The notes beneath the pieces were generated by a model that did not search any database, was not told the origin of the DNA, and worked only from the letters and a program-made list of their open reading frames with translations. A stretch of DNA of 64,000 nucleotides from Paracoccus yeei ATCC BAA-599 (GTDB lineage Bacteria > Pseudomonadota > Alphaproteobacteria > Rhodobacterales > Rhodobacteraceae): contig NZ_KK211404.1 in assembly GCF_000622145.1 (NCBI RefSeq), forward strand, positions 114,529 through 178,528. Direction: 5' to 3'. The first letter of the stretch is position 1, and each line of letters opens with the position of its first letter. Shown one piece after another: positions 1 to 8,906 of this stretch. The position numbers were made by a program, and so were the translations under genes.

Positions 1-384
1 CGAGCGCGACATCAGGATGCCGATGGGCAGCCCGACCGCGATGGCGAGCAGCGTCGAGGTCAGGATCATCGAGATGGTCTTCATCGTGTCATCCCACATC
101 CCGAAGGCGCCGATCAGGCAAAGCGTCAGGATGCAGGCGACAACGATCCTGGCGCTGCGGCTGGCGCCCCAGGCGATGGCCGCGATGGCGATCAGGATAA
201 TCGGCCAGGGCGTGCTCGTCAGCAGGTTTTCCGACCAGACCAGAAAATGGCGCAGGGGCTCGAACAGGCTTTCGATGGCGTCGCCATAACTGCGGGTAAA
301 GCTGCGGAAGCCGTCGTCGATGACCTTCTTCAGGTCACGAAGGAATCCGTCGTTCAGCTGCGGGAACTTGTCGAACCAAGTCAT
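1..384 (-). CDS. choW: Choline/betaine ABC transporter permease ChoW, 5' part only
   Basis: This is the first 128 residues of an inner-membrane permease of the proline/glycine betaine/choline type; the rest lies beyond the window. It begins MTWFDKFPQLNDGF and has an amphipathic N-terminal stretch, then two hydrophobic segments (around residues 56-72 and 80-95) and the start of the permease core near VGLPIGILMSRS. ATG at 384 is the first in-frame start, 67 bases after the substrate-binding gene on the same strand, so the two form a transport operon with choX first. The substrate (choline rather than betaine or carnitine) is inferred from the family and from the neighbouring demethylase and ETF genes. 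Confidence 0.85.
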   Translation of the reverse strand, partial: MTWFDKFPQLNDGFLRDLKKVIDDGFRSFTRSYGDAIESLFEPLRHFLVWSENLLTSTPWPIILIAIAAIAWGASRSARIVVACILTLCLIGAFGMWDDTMKTISMILTSTLLAIAVGLPIGILMSRS

Positions 385-419
385 GGCGACCTCATGGAGC
401 GGGTGGGCTACGACAGGCA

Positions 420-444
420 GGGGGCGGGCCTTGGCCGGCCCCCC
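420..444 (-). promoter_or_regulatory. GC-rich stem-loop between choX and choW
   Basis: A near-perfect inverted repeat (GGGGG-C-n-GGCC against GGCC-n-CCCCC, one mismatch) fills the gap between choX and choW. It has no T-run. Stems in this position commonly stabilise the upstream mRNA so that the binding protein is made in excess over the permease. That role is inference. Confidence 0.4.
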
Positions 445-451
445 GGCGATC

Positions 452-1450
452 TTACAGGGCAGCCTTGATGGCCTCGGCCGCCTCGGGGCTGACCCATTGG
501 GTCCAGATCTCGGGGTGGGTCTTCAAGAACTCGCGCGCGCCGTCCTCGCCCGTGGCCTGGTTCTCGGTCATCCAGGCCATCAGCGCGTTGACCGTGTCGT
601 TCGACCAGCTGCGTTTTTTCAGATAGTCGATGACGGCCGGATCGGTCGTTTCGGCGAACTCCTTGGCCACCAGGGTCAGGACTTCGTCGGTGGGCCAGCT
701 GTTCGGCTTGGGGTCGGCGCAATCGGCCACCGAGGTGCAGCGTTTCCATTCCGCCATGTCCAGCGGCACGCCGAAGTCCAGCTTGACCATCTCGTATTTG
801 CCCAGAAGCGCGGTCGGGGCCCAGTAATACCCGACCCAGCCCTCGTGGCGTTCATAGGCCCGGGCGACCGCGCCGTCGTGCCCCGCGGCCGAGCCCGGGT
901 CGACCAGGGTAAAGCCGTGATCCTCGGCCCCGAAGGCGTGGGCCAGCTGCGTGGTGATGACATTGCCGCCCCAGCCTTGCGGGCCGGTAAAGATCGCGCC
1001 CTTGGACGGGTCCTCGGGTGCGGGAAACAGTTCGGGATGCTTCAGCACGTCCGCGACGGTGCGGATCTCGGGGTGTTCGTCCTGGATGAACTTGGGCATG
1101 AACCAGCCCTGCACACCGCCGTCCGACAGCGCCTTGCCGACCGAGACGATCTTGCCCTCGGCCAGGCCCTTTTCGAACAGTTCGGGCATCAGCCCGACCC
1201 AGCCCTCGGGAACGATTTCGGGCGAGCCCTTTTCCACCAGCGAGGTGATGGCCGGGACGGTGTCGCCCACCGTGACCTCGGCGTCGCAGCCATAGCCTTC
1301 GTTCAGGATGAACTGGTCCAGGCTGGCCAGCACCTCGGCGCTTTGCCAGTTCATGCTGGCGATGGTCAGCGACCCGCATTCGGCCCGTGCCGCGGTCGAG
1401 AAGGCGAGCGCCGGCACGGCGGCTGCAAAGGCGAGGGCGAGTTTCTGCAT
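452..1450 (-). CDS. choX: Choline/glycine betaine ABC transporter substrate-binding protein
   Basis: Periplasmic binding protein (332 aa) of the OpuAC/ProX family, which delivers choline or betaine to the membrane permease. Residues 1-23 form a signal peptide ending STAARA. The mature part carries typical OpuAC stretches: SMNWQSAEVL near the N terminus, the hinge-region GWVGYYWAPTALL, and a Trp-rich tail (KTHPEIWTQWVS). Two Cys in KRCTSVADCADP could pair in the periplasm. It is the first gene of a leftward operon with choW. The upstream 480-bp region holds repeated GTTCAT motifs that may be regulatory. Exact ligand is inferred from family and context, not from binding residues. Confidence 0.88.
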   Translation of the reverse strand: MQKLALAFAAAVPALAFSTAARAECGSLTIASMNWQSAEVLASLDQFILNEGYGCDAEVTVGDTVPAITSLVEKGSPEIVPEGWVGLMPELFEKGLAEGKIVSVGKALSDGGVQGWFMPKFIQDEHPEIRTVADVLKHPELFPAPEDPSKGAIFTGPQGWGGNVITTQLAHAFGAEDHGFTLVDPGSAAGHDGAVARAYERHEGWVGYYWAPTALLGKYEMVKLDFGVPLDMAEWKRCTSVADCADPKPNSWPTDEVLTLVAKEFAETTDPAVIDYLKKRSWSNDTVNALMAWMTENQATGEDGAREFLKTHPEIWTQWVSPEAAEAIKAAL

Positions 1451-1662
1451 CTTGTGTTTCCTGTGCGGCTGTTCCCTTGGCGCCGTACGAGCCGCCGCAT
1501 GGCTTGCCGCGCCTGATTGTCCCCTTGGCCCGGTGCGGTGGAACCCGGTGTGCGCACGCAGCGGCCCGAATGGCCGCGCTGCCTCCTCCGTGGCAAATCC
1601 TCCGCCCCAAGGCGTCTCCCGTCATATTCGCTACAGAATGGTCGGCGTTCTTGCAACAAAAT

Positions 1663-1881
1663 GTTCATGACTGTCGGATCAAAGTTCATAATAGAGCATT
1701 TGCTATGCAGGTAAGAACGTGATGGCGACCTTGTTGCACAGTTGTACGATTGCGGGACCCGTCCTTGACGAAGGCTGATTCGTCTTGCGGCGCGCCCAGG
1801 ATGCTGCGGTTTCGTCCCGATAAATGTTCATTTTTGGGCGTTAACCGTTCACAGATGATTTTTTAATTGACATGAATGAAC
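1663..1881. promoter_or_regulatory. Cluster of GTTCAT motifs in the choX / demethylase divergent region
   Basis: The 480-bp region between the choX start (1450) and the demethylase start (1931) has no gene and is AT-richer than its surroundings. It holds GTTCAT at 1663-1668, 1684-1689 and 1826-1831, GTTCAC at 1847-1852 and the reverse complement ATGAAC at 1876-1881. A TTGACA at 1867-1872 could be a -35 element for the rightward gene, but no convincing -10 follows. Repeated motifs in a divergent control region suggest a regulator-binding array; which regulator is unknown. Confidence 0.4.
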
Positions 1882-1930
1882 AGTTTCAGGATTGCTGAAG
1901 GGCAGAGTATCCACCCATCCAGGCAGAGCC

Positions 1931-3967
1931 ATGTCGAACGATCCCCTTTTGCAGCCCTATCAGCTGAAGCACCTGACACTTCGCAACCGGATCATGATCA
2001 CCAGCCACGAGCCTGCCTATCCTGAGGATGGCATGCCCAAGGACCGCTATCGTGCCTATCATGTCGAACGCGCCAAGGCGGGGGTGGCGCTGACCATGAC
2101 GGCGGGCTCGGCCTCGGTGTCGCGCGACAGCCCGCCGGTCTTCAACAACATCCTGGCCTGGAAGGACGAGGTCGTCGGCTGGATGAAGAAGCTGACCGAC
2201 GAATGCCACGACCACGGCTGCGCGGTGATGATCCAGCTGACCCACCTTGGCCGGCGCACGCGTTGGGACAAGGCGGACTGGCTGCCGGTCGTCTCGCCCA
2301 GCCACGAACGCGAGGCGGCGCACCGTTCGTTCCCCAAGAAGATGGAGGATTGGGACATCAGCCGCATCATCGGCGACTATGTCGATGCCGCCGAACGGAT
2401 GAAGGCCGCGGGCCTGGACGGGCTGGAACTGCAGGCCTATGGCCACCTGATGGACCAGTTCTGGTCGCCCCTGACCAACGACCTGGACGGCCCCTATGGC
2501 GGCAGCCTGGACAACCGGCTGCGCTTTACCTTCGACATCCTCAAGGGCATCCGCGAACGCTGCGGCGAGGATTTCATCCTGGGCGTGCGCTATACCGGGG
2601 ATGAGGATCTGCCCGGCGGCATCACCGCCGAGGACGGCATTGCCATTTCGCAAAAGCTCAAGGACAGCGGGCTGGTCGACTTCCTGAACGTGGTCAAGGG
2701 CCATATCGACACCGACGCCGGCCTGACGGACGTGATCCCGGTGCAGGGCATGCGCAACGCCCCGCACCTGGAATTCGCCGGGGCGATCCGCAAGGCCACC
2801 AATTTCCCGACCTTCCACGCCGCCAAGATCCCCGACGTGCCGACCGCGCGCCACGCCATCGCCGCCGGGCTGCTGGACATGGTCGGCATGACCCGCGCCC
2901 ACATGGCCGACCCGCATCTGGTCCGCAAGGTGATCGAGGGGCGCGAGGACGACATCCGCCCCTGCGTCGGCGCGAACTATTGCCTGGACCGCATCTATCA
3001 GGGCGGGCTGGCCTTCTGCCTGCACAACGCCGCGACGGGGCGCGAGGAAACGATGCCCCACACCATCCCTGCCGCGCCCGCGAAAAAGCGCGTCACCATC
3101 GTCGGGGCAGGTCCCGCCGGGATGGAGGCCGCCCGCGTCGCGGCCGAGCGCGGCCATGCGGTCACGGTCTTCGAGGCCGCCGACCAGCCCGGCGGCCAGA
3201 TCCGCCTGACCGCGCTGCAGGAACGGCGGCGCGAGATGATCTCGATCATCGCCTGGCGGCAGGCTATGTGCGACAAGCACGGCGTCACCTTCAACTTCAA
3301 CACCTTCGCCGAGGCCGACGACGTGCTGGCGACCGACCCGGACGAGGTCATCGTCGCCACCGGCGGCCTGCCCCATACCGAGGTGCTGACGCAGGGCAAC
3401 GATCTGGTGGTGTCCGCCTGGGACATTCTTTCCGGCGACGTGAAGCCGGGCCAGAACGTGCTGGTCTATGACGACGCGGGCGACCATGCCGCGCTGCAGG
3501 CCGCCGACCTGATCGCCGCGACCGGCGCCAAGGTGGAAATCGTGACGCCGGACCGCAGCTTCTCGCCCGAGGTGATGGCGATGAACCTGGTCCCCTACAT
3601 GCGCAGCCTGCAAAAGCTGGACACGACCTTCACCGTGACCTGGCGGCTGATGCAGGTCGCGCGCGACGGCAACCAGCTGCGCGCGACACTGGGCAGCGAT
3701 TACGGCGGCGTCACGCGCGAGCGGCTGGTCGATCAGGTGGTGGTCAACCACGGCACGCGCCCGCTGGACGAGTTGTATTTCGACCTGAAGCCCCTCTCTT
3801 CGAACTTGGGCGAGGTCGATTACGAGGCGCTGACCACCGGCGGGTTTCAGAATGTCCGCAAGAACCCCGAGGGCAAGTTCCGCCTGTTCCGCATCGGCGA
3901 TGCGGTGGCCGCCCGCAACACCCATGCCGCGATCTACGACGCGCTGCGGCTGGTCAAGGATCTGTAA
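1931..3967 (+). CDS. TMADH-family FMN/Fe-S N-methyl-amine demethylase (dimethylglycine / N-methylproline / stachydrine type)
   Basis: A 678-aa flavoprotein with an Old-Yellow-Enzyme-like TIM barrel (residues about 8-370, including DGLELQAYGHLMDQF and YGGSLDNRLRF) and a C-terminal NAD(P)/FAD-type domain with VGAGPAGMEAARVA. This is the trimethylamine dehydrogenase layout. The family removes N-methyl groups from betaine-derived amines and passes electrons to ETF, whose genes follow, while choline uptake lies upstream. The iron-sulphur motif has Cys345, Cys351 and Cys363 but Ala348 where TMADH has a second Cys. ATG at 1931 is preferred over an upstream in-frame ATG at 1892 because family members start at about this point. 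The substrate cannot be fixed from sequence; dimethylglycine (DgcA-like) is my first guess, N-methylproline the second. Confidence 0.8.
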   Translation: MSNDPLLQPYQLKHLTLRNRIMITSHEPAYPEDGMPKDRYRAYHVERAKAGVALTMTAGSASVSRDSPPVFNNILAWKDEVVGWMKKLTDECHDHGCAVMIQLTHLGRRTRWDKADWLPVVSPSHEREAAHRSFPKKMEDWDISRIIGDYVDAAERMKAAGLDGLELQAYGHLMDQFWSPLTNDLDGPYGGSLDNRLRFTFDILKGIRERCGEDFILGVRYTGDEDLPGGITAEDGIAISQKLKDSGLVDFLNVVKGHIDTDAGLTDVIPVQGMRNAPHLEFAGAIRKATNFPTFHAAKIPDVPTARHAIAAGLLDMVGMTRAHMADPHLVRKVIEGREDDIRPCVGANYCLDRIYQGGLAFCLHNAATGREETMPHTIPAAPAKKRVTIVGAGPAGMEAARVAAERGHAVTVFEAADQPGGQIRLTALQERRREMISIIAWRQAMCDKHGVTFNFNTFAEADDVLATDPDEVIVATGGLPHTEVLTQGNDLVVSAWDILSGDVKPGQNVLVYDDAGDHAALQAADLIAATGAKVEIVTPDRSFSPEVMAMNLVPYMRSLQKLDTTFTVTWRLMQVARDGNQLRATLGSDYGGVTRERLVDQVVVNHGTRPLDELYFDLKPLSSNLGEVDYEALTTGGFQNVRKNPEGKFRLFRIGDAVAARNTHAAIYDALRLVKDL

Positions 3968-3973
3968 TGCTTT

Positions 3974-3998
3974 GGCGCGCCGATGGGATCGGCGCGCC
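3974..3998 (+). terminator. Perfect 11-bp hairpin after the demethylase gene
   Basis: GGCGCGCCGAT and its exact reverse complement flank a GGG loop six bases after the demethylase stop codon. The stem is very strong but no T-run follows, so it may be a Rho-assisted terminator, an mRNA-stabilising end or a partial attenuator before the ETF genes. Confidence 0.45.
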
Positions 3999-4016
3999 CT
4001 GATATCCAGGAGAGTC

Positions 4017-4190
4017 ATGTCGCGAACCGAAGCCCTGCAGAATGCCTGCCTGACCGCCTCCGGGACGTGCGGCCCCGATCAGCGGGGCAGGGCGGCTATT
4101 GGTTTCGGCTGCGTCTTCTTGCCGCCTGCGCGGTCCGTGCCATGCGCCTGGATGAACCGCCGCTCGCCCTCCGGGGCGCGGCGCGTGTGA
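4017..4190 (+). CDS. Possible 57-aa ORF between the demethylase and etfB, unrecognised
   Basis: A 57-codon frame starts with ATG preceded by a good ribosome-binding site (AGGAGAG, four bases away) just after the hairpin, and ends 27 bases before etfB. The product is Cys- and Arg-rich, starts MSRTEALQNACLTASG and resembles no family I know. The strong ribosome-binding site is the only positive evidence; codon usage looks poor. It may be a leader peptide, a decayed gene or chance. Confidence 0.25.
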   Translation: MSRTEALQNACLTASGTCGPDQRGRAAIGFGCVFLPPARSVPCAWMNRRSPSGARRV

Positions 4191-4217
4191 CGGATGACAC
4201 CAACGACAGGATTTGTG

Positions 4218-4976
4218 ATGAAGATCCTCACCCCCATCAAGCGGGTTATTGACTACAACGTGAAGGCTCGGGTTCGGTCTAACGGGTCTGGGGTTGACCT
4301 TGCGAATGTGAAGATGTCGATGAACCCGTTCGACGAGATCGCGGTCGAGGAGGCGATCCGGCTGAAGGAAGCCGGCAAGGCCGAGGAAGTCATCGCCGTC
4401 AGCATCGGCGTGAAGCAGGCCCAGGAAACGCTGCGCACGGCGCTGGCGATGGGCGCGGACCGGGCGATCCTGGTGGTCGCGGCCGATGACGTGCACCAGG
4501 ACATCGAGCCTTTGGCGGTGGCCAAGATCCTGGCCGCGGTGGCCAGGGCCGAGGGCGCCGGGCTGGTCATCGCGGGCAAGCAGGCCATCGACAACGACAT
4601 GAACGCGACCGGGCAGATGCTGGCGGCGCTTCTGGGCTGGGGCCAGGCGACCTTCGCCTCGAAGCTCGAGCTCGAAGGGGCCAAGGCCAAGGTGACGCGC
4701 GAGGTCGACGGCGGCCTGCAGACCATCGAGGTCGGCCTGCCCGCGGTTGTCACCGCCGACCTGCGGCTGAACGAGCCGCGCTATGCGTCGCTGCCGAACA
4801 TCATGAAGGCCAAGAAGAAGCCCCTGGAGGAGAAGACCCCGGCCGATTACGGGGTCGAGGTCGCGCCGCGGCTCGAGGTGGTCTCGGTGCGCGAGCCCGA
4901 GGGCCGCAAGGCCGGCATCAAGGTGGGATCGGTCGACGAACTGGTCGGCAAGCTGAAAGAAGCGGGGGTGATCTGA
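4218..4976 (+). CDS. etfB: Electron transfer flavoprotein beta subunit
   Basis: ETF beta subunit (252 aa), which holds AMP and forms the docking face for dehydrogenases; with EtfA it carries electrons from acyl-CoA and N-methyl-amine dehydrogenases to ETF:ubiquinone oxidoreductase. It starts [20 protein letters not shown] as this family does, contains [15 protein letters not shown] and [17 protein letters not shown], and ends in the Lys-rich recognition-loop region ([13 protein letters not shown]). ATG at 4218 is chosen over an in-frame ATG at 4194 by family alignment and an AGG ribosome-binding site. It overlaps etfA by one base (TGATG). Confidence 0.97.
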   Translation: MKILTPIKRVIDYNVKARVRSNGSGVDLANVKMSMNPFDEIAVEEAIRLKEAGKAEEVIAVSIGVKQAQETLRTALAMGADRAILVVAADDVHQDIEPLAVAKILAAVARAEGAGLVIAGKQAIDNDMNATGQMLAALLGWGQATFASKLELEGAKAKVTREVDGGLQTIEVGLPAVVTADLRLNEPRYASLPNIMKAKKKPLEEKTPADYGVEVAPRLEVVSVREPEGRKAGIKVGSVDELVGKLKEAGVI

Positions 4977-5902
4977 TGGCTGTTCTGATCCTGGGGGAAG
5001 TCACCGACGGCGCGCTGAACCTGGACGCGACCGCGAAGGCGGTGGGCGCGGTCCGGGCTTTGGGCGAGGTGACGGTTCTGGTGGCGGGCGCGCAGGCCCG
5101 CGCCGCCGCCGCCGAGGCGGCCAAGATCGCCGGCGTGGCGAAGGTGCTGGTGGCCGAAAGCCCGCTTTACGGCCACCGCCTGGCCGAGCCGACGGCGGCG
5201 CTGATCGTGTCGCTGGCGGGCGACTACAGCCACATCGCGGCGCCGGCGACGACGGATGCCAAGAACGTGCTGCCGCGCGTCGCGGCGCTTCTGGACGTGA
5301 TGGTCCTGTCGGAGGTCTCGAAGGTGATCGACGAGGGCACGTTCGAGCGCCCGATCTATGCCGGCAACGCGATCCAGACGGTGCGCTCGAAGGATGCGAC
5401 CAAGGTCTTCACGCTGCGCACGGCAAGCTTCGAGGCGGCGCCCGGCGGCGGCTCGGCCGCGATCGCCGAGGCGGCGGCCGCGGCCGATCCGGGGCTGTCG
5501 TCCTGGGTCGCCGACGAGGTGGCCGAGAGCGACCGTCCCGAACTGACAAGCGCGAAACGCGTGGTCTCGGGCGGCCGGGCGCTGGGGTCGAAGGAGAGCT
5601 TCGCGATCATCGAGCAGCTCGCCGACAAGCTGGGCGCGGCGGTCGGCGCGTCGCGCGCGGCGGTCGACAGTGGCTATGCGCCGAACGACTGGCAGGTCGG
5701 GCAGACCGGCAAGGTGGTGGCGCCCGAGCTTTACCTGGCCGTGGGCATCTCGGGCGCGATCCAGCACCTGGCGGGGATGAAGGATTCGAAGGTGATCGTC
5801 GCCATCAACAAGGACGAGGAGGCCCCCATCTTCCAGGTCGCCGACTACGGCCTCGTCGGTGACCTCTTCACCGTGGTGCCGGAACTCACAGGAAAGCTCT
5901 GA
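4976..5902 (+). CDS. etfA: Electron transfer flavoprotein alpha subunit
   Basis: ETF alpha subunit (308 aa). The N-terminal half is the alpha/beta domain ([12 protein letters not shown]); the C-terminal half is the FAD-binding domain with [25 protein letters not shown] and [13 protein letters not shown], followed by [20 protein letters not shown]. Together these are diagnostic. It is translationally coupled to etfB. The order etfB-etfA-hbdA with a demethylase upstream suggests the ETF serves both fatty acyl and methyl-amine oxidation. A copy of the dispersed intergenic box begins three bases after its stop. Confidence 0.97.
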   Translation: MAVLILGEVTDGALNLDATAKAVGAVRALGEVTVLVAGAQARAAAAEAAKIAGVAKVLVAESPLYGHRLAEPTAALIVSLAGDYSHIAAPATTDAKNVLPRVAALLDVMVLSEVSKVIDEGTFERPIYAGNAIQTVRSKDATKVFTLRTASFEAAPGGGSAAIAEAAAAADPGLSSWVADEVAESDRPELTSAKRVVSGGRALGSKESFAIIEQLADKLGAAVGASRAAVDSGYAPNDWQVGQTGKVVAPELYLAVGISGAIQHLAGMKDSKVIVAINKDEEAPIFQVADYGLVGDLFTVVPELTGKL

Positions 5903-5905
5903 GCG

Positions 5906-5990
5906 CTTCACCGTTTGCGCAAATACCCCGGGGGGCGCGTCCCCGAGGCCCCGTCGAGGGGCCACGGGGACGCGGGGGGCAGAGCCCCCC
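5906..5990. repeat. Dispersed box (copy 1) with GC-rich hairpin tail
   Basis: Bases 5906-5930 read CTTCACCGTTTGCGCAAATA then CCCCG, a variant of the box found nine times in the window (consensus TTTCACCGTTTTCCAAATACCC). It is followed by a G/C-rich tail with nested inverted repeats, GCGTCCCCG to CGGGGACGC and GGGGGGCAGAGCCCCCC. The element fills the space between etfA and the terminator before hbdA. Confidence 0.75.
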
Positions 5991-6028
5991 GGCCACCCCA
6001 CGCAACGCGCCGGCCCAGCCCCGGACCG

Positions 6029-6056
6029 AAACCGCCCCCGCAAAAGGGGCGGTTTT
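6029..6056 (+). terminator. Rho-independent terminator after etfA
   Basis: AAACCGCCCC pairs with GGGGCGGTTT around a CGCAAAA loop and is followed by T. It lies 60 bases before hbdA, so the ETF transcript and hbdA are probably separate units. Confidence 0.75.
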
Positions 6057-6116
6057 GCATTGAATGATCCCCGGGCTTGCGCCATCGTCCCCTGCGAAGT
6101 TCAAAGGGGTGAAAAC

Positions 6117-6992
6117 ATGGCGATTCAATCGGTAGGCATCGTCGGCGCGGGCCAGATGGGCAATGGGATCGCGCATGTCTTTGCGCTGGCCGGCTATGAC
6201 GTGCTGATGACCGATATCTCGCGCGAGGCGCTGGACAAGGCAGTTGCGCTGGTCGACCGGAACCTGTCGCGCCAGGCCAGCCGGGGCAAGATCTCGGACC
6301 AGGACAGGGACGCGGCGCTTGGCCGCATCAGGACCACGCTGCAACTCTCCGACCTCGGCCAGTGCGATCTGATCATCGAGGCCGCGACCGAACGCGAGAC
6401 CGTCAAGCAGGCGATCTTCGAGGACCTGCTGCCGCATCTGAAACCCGAGACGATCCTGGCCTCGAACACCTCCTCGATCTCGATCACGCGGCTTGCCAGC
6501 CGCACCGACCGGCCGGAACGCTTCATCGGTGTGCACTTCATGAACCCGGTGCCGGTCATGCAACTGGTCGAGCTGATCCGCGGCATCGCCACCGACGAGG
6601 CGACCTACAAGCAGCTGCTGGAGGTGGTCGAGAGGATCGGCAAGACCGCCGCCAGCGCCGAGGATTTTCCCGCCTTCATCGTCAACCGCGTGCTGATCCC
6701 GATGATCAACGAGGCGGTCTATGTGCTGTACGAAGGCGTGGGCAGCGTCCGGTCCATCGACGAATCGATGAAGCTCGGGGCAAACCACCCGATGGGGCCG
6801 CTGGAACTGGCCGATTTCATCGGGCTGGACACCTGCCTTGCGATCATGAACGTGCTGCACGACGGGCTGGCCGACACCAAGTATCGCCCCTGCCCGCTGC
6901 TGGTCAAATATGTCGAGGCGGGCTGGCTGGGCCGCAAGACCGGCCGCGGCTTCTATGACTATTCGGGCGAGACGCCGGTTCCCACGCGCTAG
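6117..6992 (+). CDS. hbdA: 3-hydroxybutyryl-CoA dehydrogenase
   Basis: NAD(P)-dependent 3-hydroxyacyl-CoA dehydrogenase (291 aa), interconverting acetoacetyl-CoA and 3-hydroxybutyryl-CoA. The N-terminal Rossmann motif is [18 protein letters not shown]; the catalytic His is in the conserved [15 protein letters not shown]; the C-terminal domain has [18 protein letters not shown] and ends [14 protein letters not shown] at 6117 follows an AAAGGGG ribosome-binding site; the longer upstream in-frame extension crosses the terminator and repeat and is rejected. It is a usual neighbour of etfBA in Rhodobacteraceae and would feed polyhydroxybutyrate or butyryl-CoA metabolism. Confidence 0.95.
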   Translation: MAIQSVGIVGAGQMGNGIAHVFALAGYDVLMTDISREALDKAVALVDRNLSRQASRGKISDQDRDAALGRIRTTLQLSDLGQCDLIIEAATERETVKQAIFEDLLPHLKPETILASNTSSISITRLASRTDRPERFIGVHFMNPVPVMQLVELIRGIATDEATYKQLLEVVERIGKTAASAEDFPAFIVNRVLIPMINEAVYVLYEGVGSVRSIDESMKLGANHPMGPLELADFIGLDTCLAIMNVLHDGLADTKYRPCPLLVKYVEAGWLGRKTGRGFYDYSGETPVPTR

Positions 6993-7004
6993 ACCAGGAC
7001 GGGG

Positions 7005-7052
7005 GCGGCCGGGGCTCTGCCCCGGACCCCGGGGTATTTCGGAAACGGTGAA
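7005..7052. repeat. Dispersed box (copy 2) with GC-rich tail
   Basis: GGGTATTTCGGAAACGGTGA at 7032-7051 is the box in the opposite orientation to copy 1. On its left is GGGGCTCTGCCCCGGACCCC, a self-complementary module also related to the tail of copy 1. The box ends one base from the plsY stop codon, so relative to plsY it sits in the same place as copy 1 does relative to etfA. Confidence 0.75.
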
Positions 7053-7053
7053 T

Positions 7054-7638
7054 TCAGCCCTTGCGGCCGATGCGCGGCTCGGTCCCGGCCAGGATGCGGC
7101 CGATGTTGGCGTGATGGCGGATGAAGATCAGCACCGCCATGAAGCCTGTCACCACCGCCATGCGCGGACCGTCGAGCCACCAGGCAAAGGCCGGCGTCAG
7201 CGCCGCCGCCACCAGCGCCGACAGCGACGAGATGCGCCCCGCCGCCGCCGTCAGCAGCCACAGGCCGCAGGCAATCAGCCCCAGCCGCCAGTCGAGCGCG
7301 AGCACCGTCCCCAGGAAGGTCGCGACGCCCTTGCCGCCCTTGAAGCCCAGCCAGACCGGGAACAGGTGGCCCAGGAAGGCCGCCGCCCCCGCCACCAGCG
7401 CCGCGTCGGGGCCCGCCAGCCAGCGCGCCAGCAGCACCGCGATGGCGCCCTTGCCCGAATCCAGCAGCAGCGTCGCCAGGGCCGCGGGCTTGTTGCCGGT
7501 GCGCAGCACATTGGTCGCGCCGATATTGCCCGAGCCGATCTGGCGCAGGTCGCCCAGTCCCAGCGCCCGGGTGATGACGATGCCGAAGGGGATCGAGCCC
7601 AGCAGGTAGCCCAGCACGGCCCAGAGAATCAGGGTCAT
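7054..7638 (-). CDS. plsY: Acyl-phosphate glycerol-3-phosphate acyltransferase PlsY
   Basis: Inner-membrane enzyme (194 aa) transferring acyl from acyl-phosphate to glycerol-3-phosphate, the first step of phospholipid synthesis. It has the three family motifs: GSIPFG near residue 14 with the following GSGNIGATNVLR, the glycine-rich LGHLFPVWLGFKGGKGVATF in the middle, and RHHANIGRILAGTEPRIG at the C terminus. About five transmembrane segments are visible. It overlaps the pyrC-like gene by four bases (ATGA) and is the last gene of the pyrB operon. Confidence 0.97.
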   Translation of the reverse strand: MTLILWAVLGYLLGSIPFGIVITRALGLGDLRQIGSGNIGATNVLRTGNKPAALATLLLDSGKGAIAVLLARWLAGPDAALVAGAAAFLGHLFPVWLGFKGGKGVATFLGTVLALDWRLGLIACGLWLLTAAAGRISSLSALVAAALTPAFAWWLDGPRMAVVTGFMAVLIFIRHHANIGRILAGTEPRIGRKG

Positions 7639-8906
7639 GCGGCATCTCCGTAGACAGGGTGGCCGGCCACCCAGGTTCCCAGCACCCGGCCCTGCATCCG
7701 CGCGCCGTCAAAGGGGGTGTTCTTGGATTTCGACAGAAGCGCGAAGCGGTCCAGCACGAAGGGCGCGTCGGGATCGAACAGGACCAGGTCGGCGGGCGCC
7801 CCCGGGACCAGCCGCCCGGCCTCCAGACCCAGCCGCCTGGCCGGGTTCAGCGCCAGCGCCCGCCACAGCTGCGGCAGGCTCAGCCCGCCCGCATGGTAAA
7901 GCCGCATCGCGGCCGGCAGCAGGGTCTGCAACCCGACCGCGCCGGGCGCCGCCTCGGCAAAGGGCAGGCGCTTGCTTTCCTCGTCCTGCGGGGTGTGGAA
8001 GCTGGCGATCACGTCGATGGTGCCGTCGGCCACCGCTTCGACCATGGCCTGACGGTCGTCCTCGGACCGCAGGGGGGGCGTGAAGCGGAAGAAGGTGCGA
8101 TAGCCGCCGACATCCAACTCGTTCAGCGTCAGGTGGTGGATCGAGGTCCCCGCGGTCACGTCGAGCCCCGCCTGTCGCGCGCGGCGCAGCGCCGGCAGGC
8201 TGGCCGCGACGGTGATCTGGTCGGCATGATAGCGCGCGCCCGTCATCGCCACCAGCGACAGGTCGCGGTCCAGCCCCATCACCTCGGCCATCGGCGACAC
8301 AGCCGGCAGGCCGTAAAGCGAGGCGAACTTTCCGCTTGTCGCCGCCGCCCCCCTGGACAGGCCCGGTTCCTGCGGGTGGCCGACGATCAGCGCGCCCAGC
8401 CCACGGGCATAGGTCATGCAGCGCGACAGCAGCCGGGTGTCCGACACGACCCGGACCCCATCGGTAAAGGCGACCGCGCCTGCATCCTGCAGGAACGACA
8501 TCTCGACCATCTCGCGGCCCTCGCGCGCCTTGGTCAGGGCCGCCATGTGGCGGATGTTGACCAGGGCATCCGCGGCCCGCCGGGTCGCGAATTCCAGCGA
8601 TTCCGGCGCGTCGATCGGCGGCTGCGTGTCGGGCCGCGCGACGATCGTGGTCACGCCCCCCGCCGCCGCCGCAAGGCCGGCGCTGCGAAAGCTTTCCTTG
8701 TGCCGCTCGCCCGGCTCGCCGATCTTGACGCCCCAGTCGACGATGCCGGGGGCAAGGCAGCGGTCGCCGCAATCGACCAGTTCGGCCCCCTCGGGGGCGT
8801 CGCCGCCCACCGCCTCGATGCGGCCGTCGCGGATGGTCAGGGTCGACGGCTCGACCGCCTGGGCCTCGGGGTCGACCAGGCGCGCGTTCTGGAAGTGCAG
8901 GATCAT
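7635..8906 (-). CDS. pyrC: Dihydroorotase homologue lacking the metal-binding HxH motif
   Basis: Amidohydrolase-fold protein (423 aa) of the dihydroorotase family. An active enzyme has a DxHxH motif at the start of the barrel; here residues 57-61 are D-W-G-V-K, so both histidines are missing, though the flanking LAPGIVDW and EPGE are kept. Other expected elements remain, such as [12 protein letters not shown], the AFTDG segment and the C-terminal [10 protein letters not shown]. This fits the non-catalytic PyrC-like (PyrX-type) partner that some bacteria need for assembly of aspartate transcarbamoylase, and it overlaps pyrB by four bases. A catalytic dihydroorotase would then be encoded elsewhere. 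Confidence 0.88.
   Translation of the reverse strand: MILHFQNARLVDPEAQAVEPSTLTIRDGRIEAVGGDAPEGAELVDCGDRCLAPGIVDWGVKIGEPGERHKESFRSAGLAAAAGGVTTIVARPDTQPPIDAPESLEFATRRAADALVNIRHMAALTKAREGREMVEMSFLQDAGAVAFTDGVRVVSDTRLLSRCMTYARGLGALIVGHPQEPGLSRGAAATSGKFASLYGLPAVSPMAEVMGLDRDLSLVAMTGARYHADQITVAASLPALRRARQAGLDVTAGTSIHHLTLNELDVGGYRTFFRFTPPLRSEDDRQAMVEAVADGTIDVIASFHTPQDEESKRLPFAEAAPGAVGLQTLLPAAMRLYHAGGLSLPQLWRALALNPARRLGLEAGRLVPGAPADLVLFDPDAPFVLDRFALLSKSKNTPFDGARMQGRVLGTWVAGHPVYGDAA

Noticed and set aside
1892-4018. Long minus-strand frame opposite the demethylase
   Set aside because: Same codon-shadow effect; the plus-strand protein has complete flavoprotein motifs.
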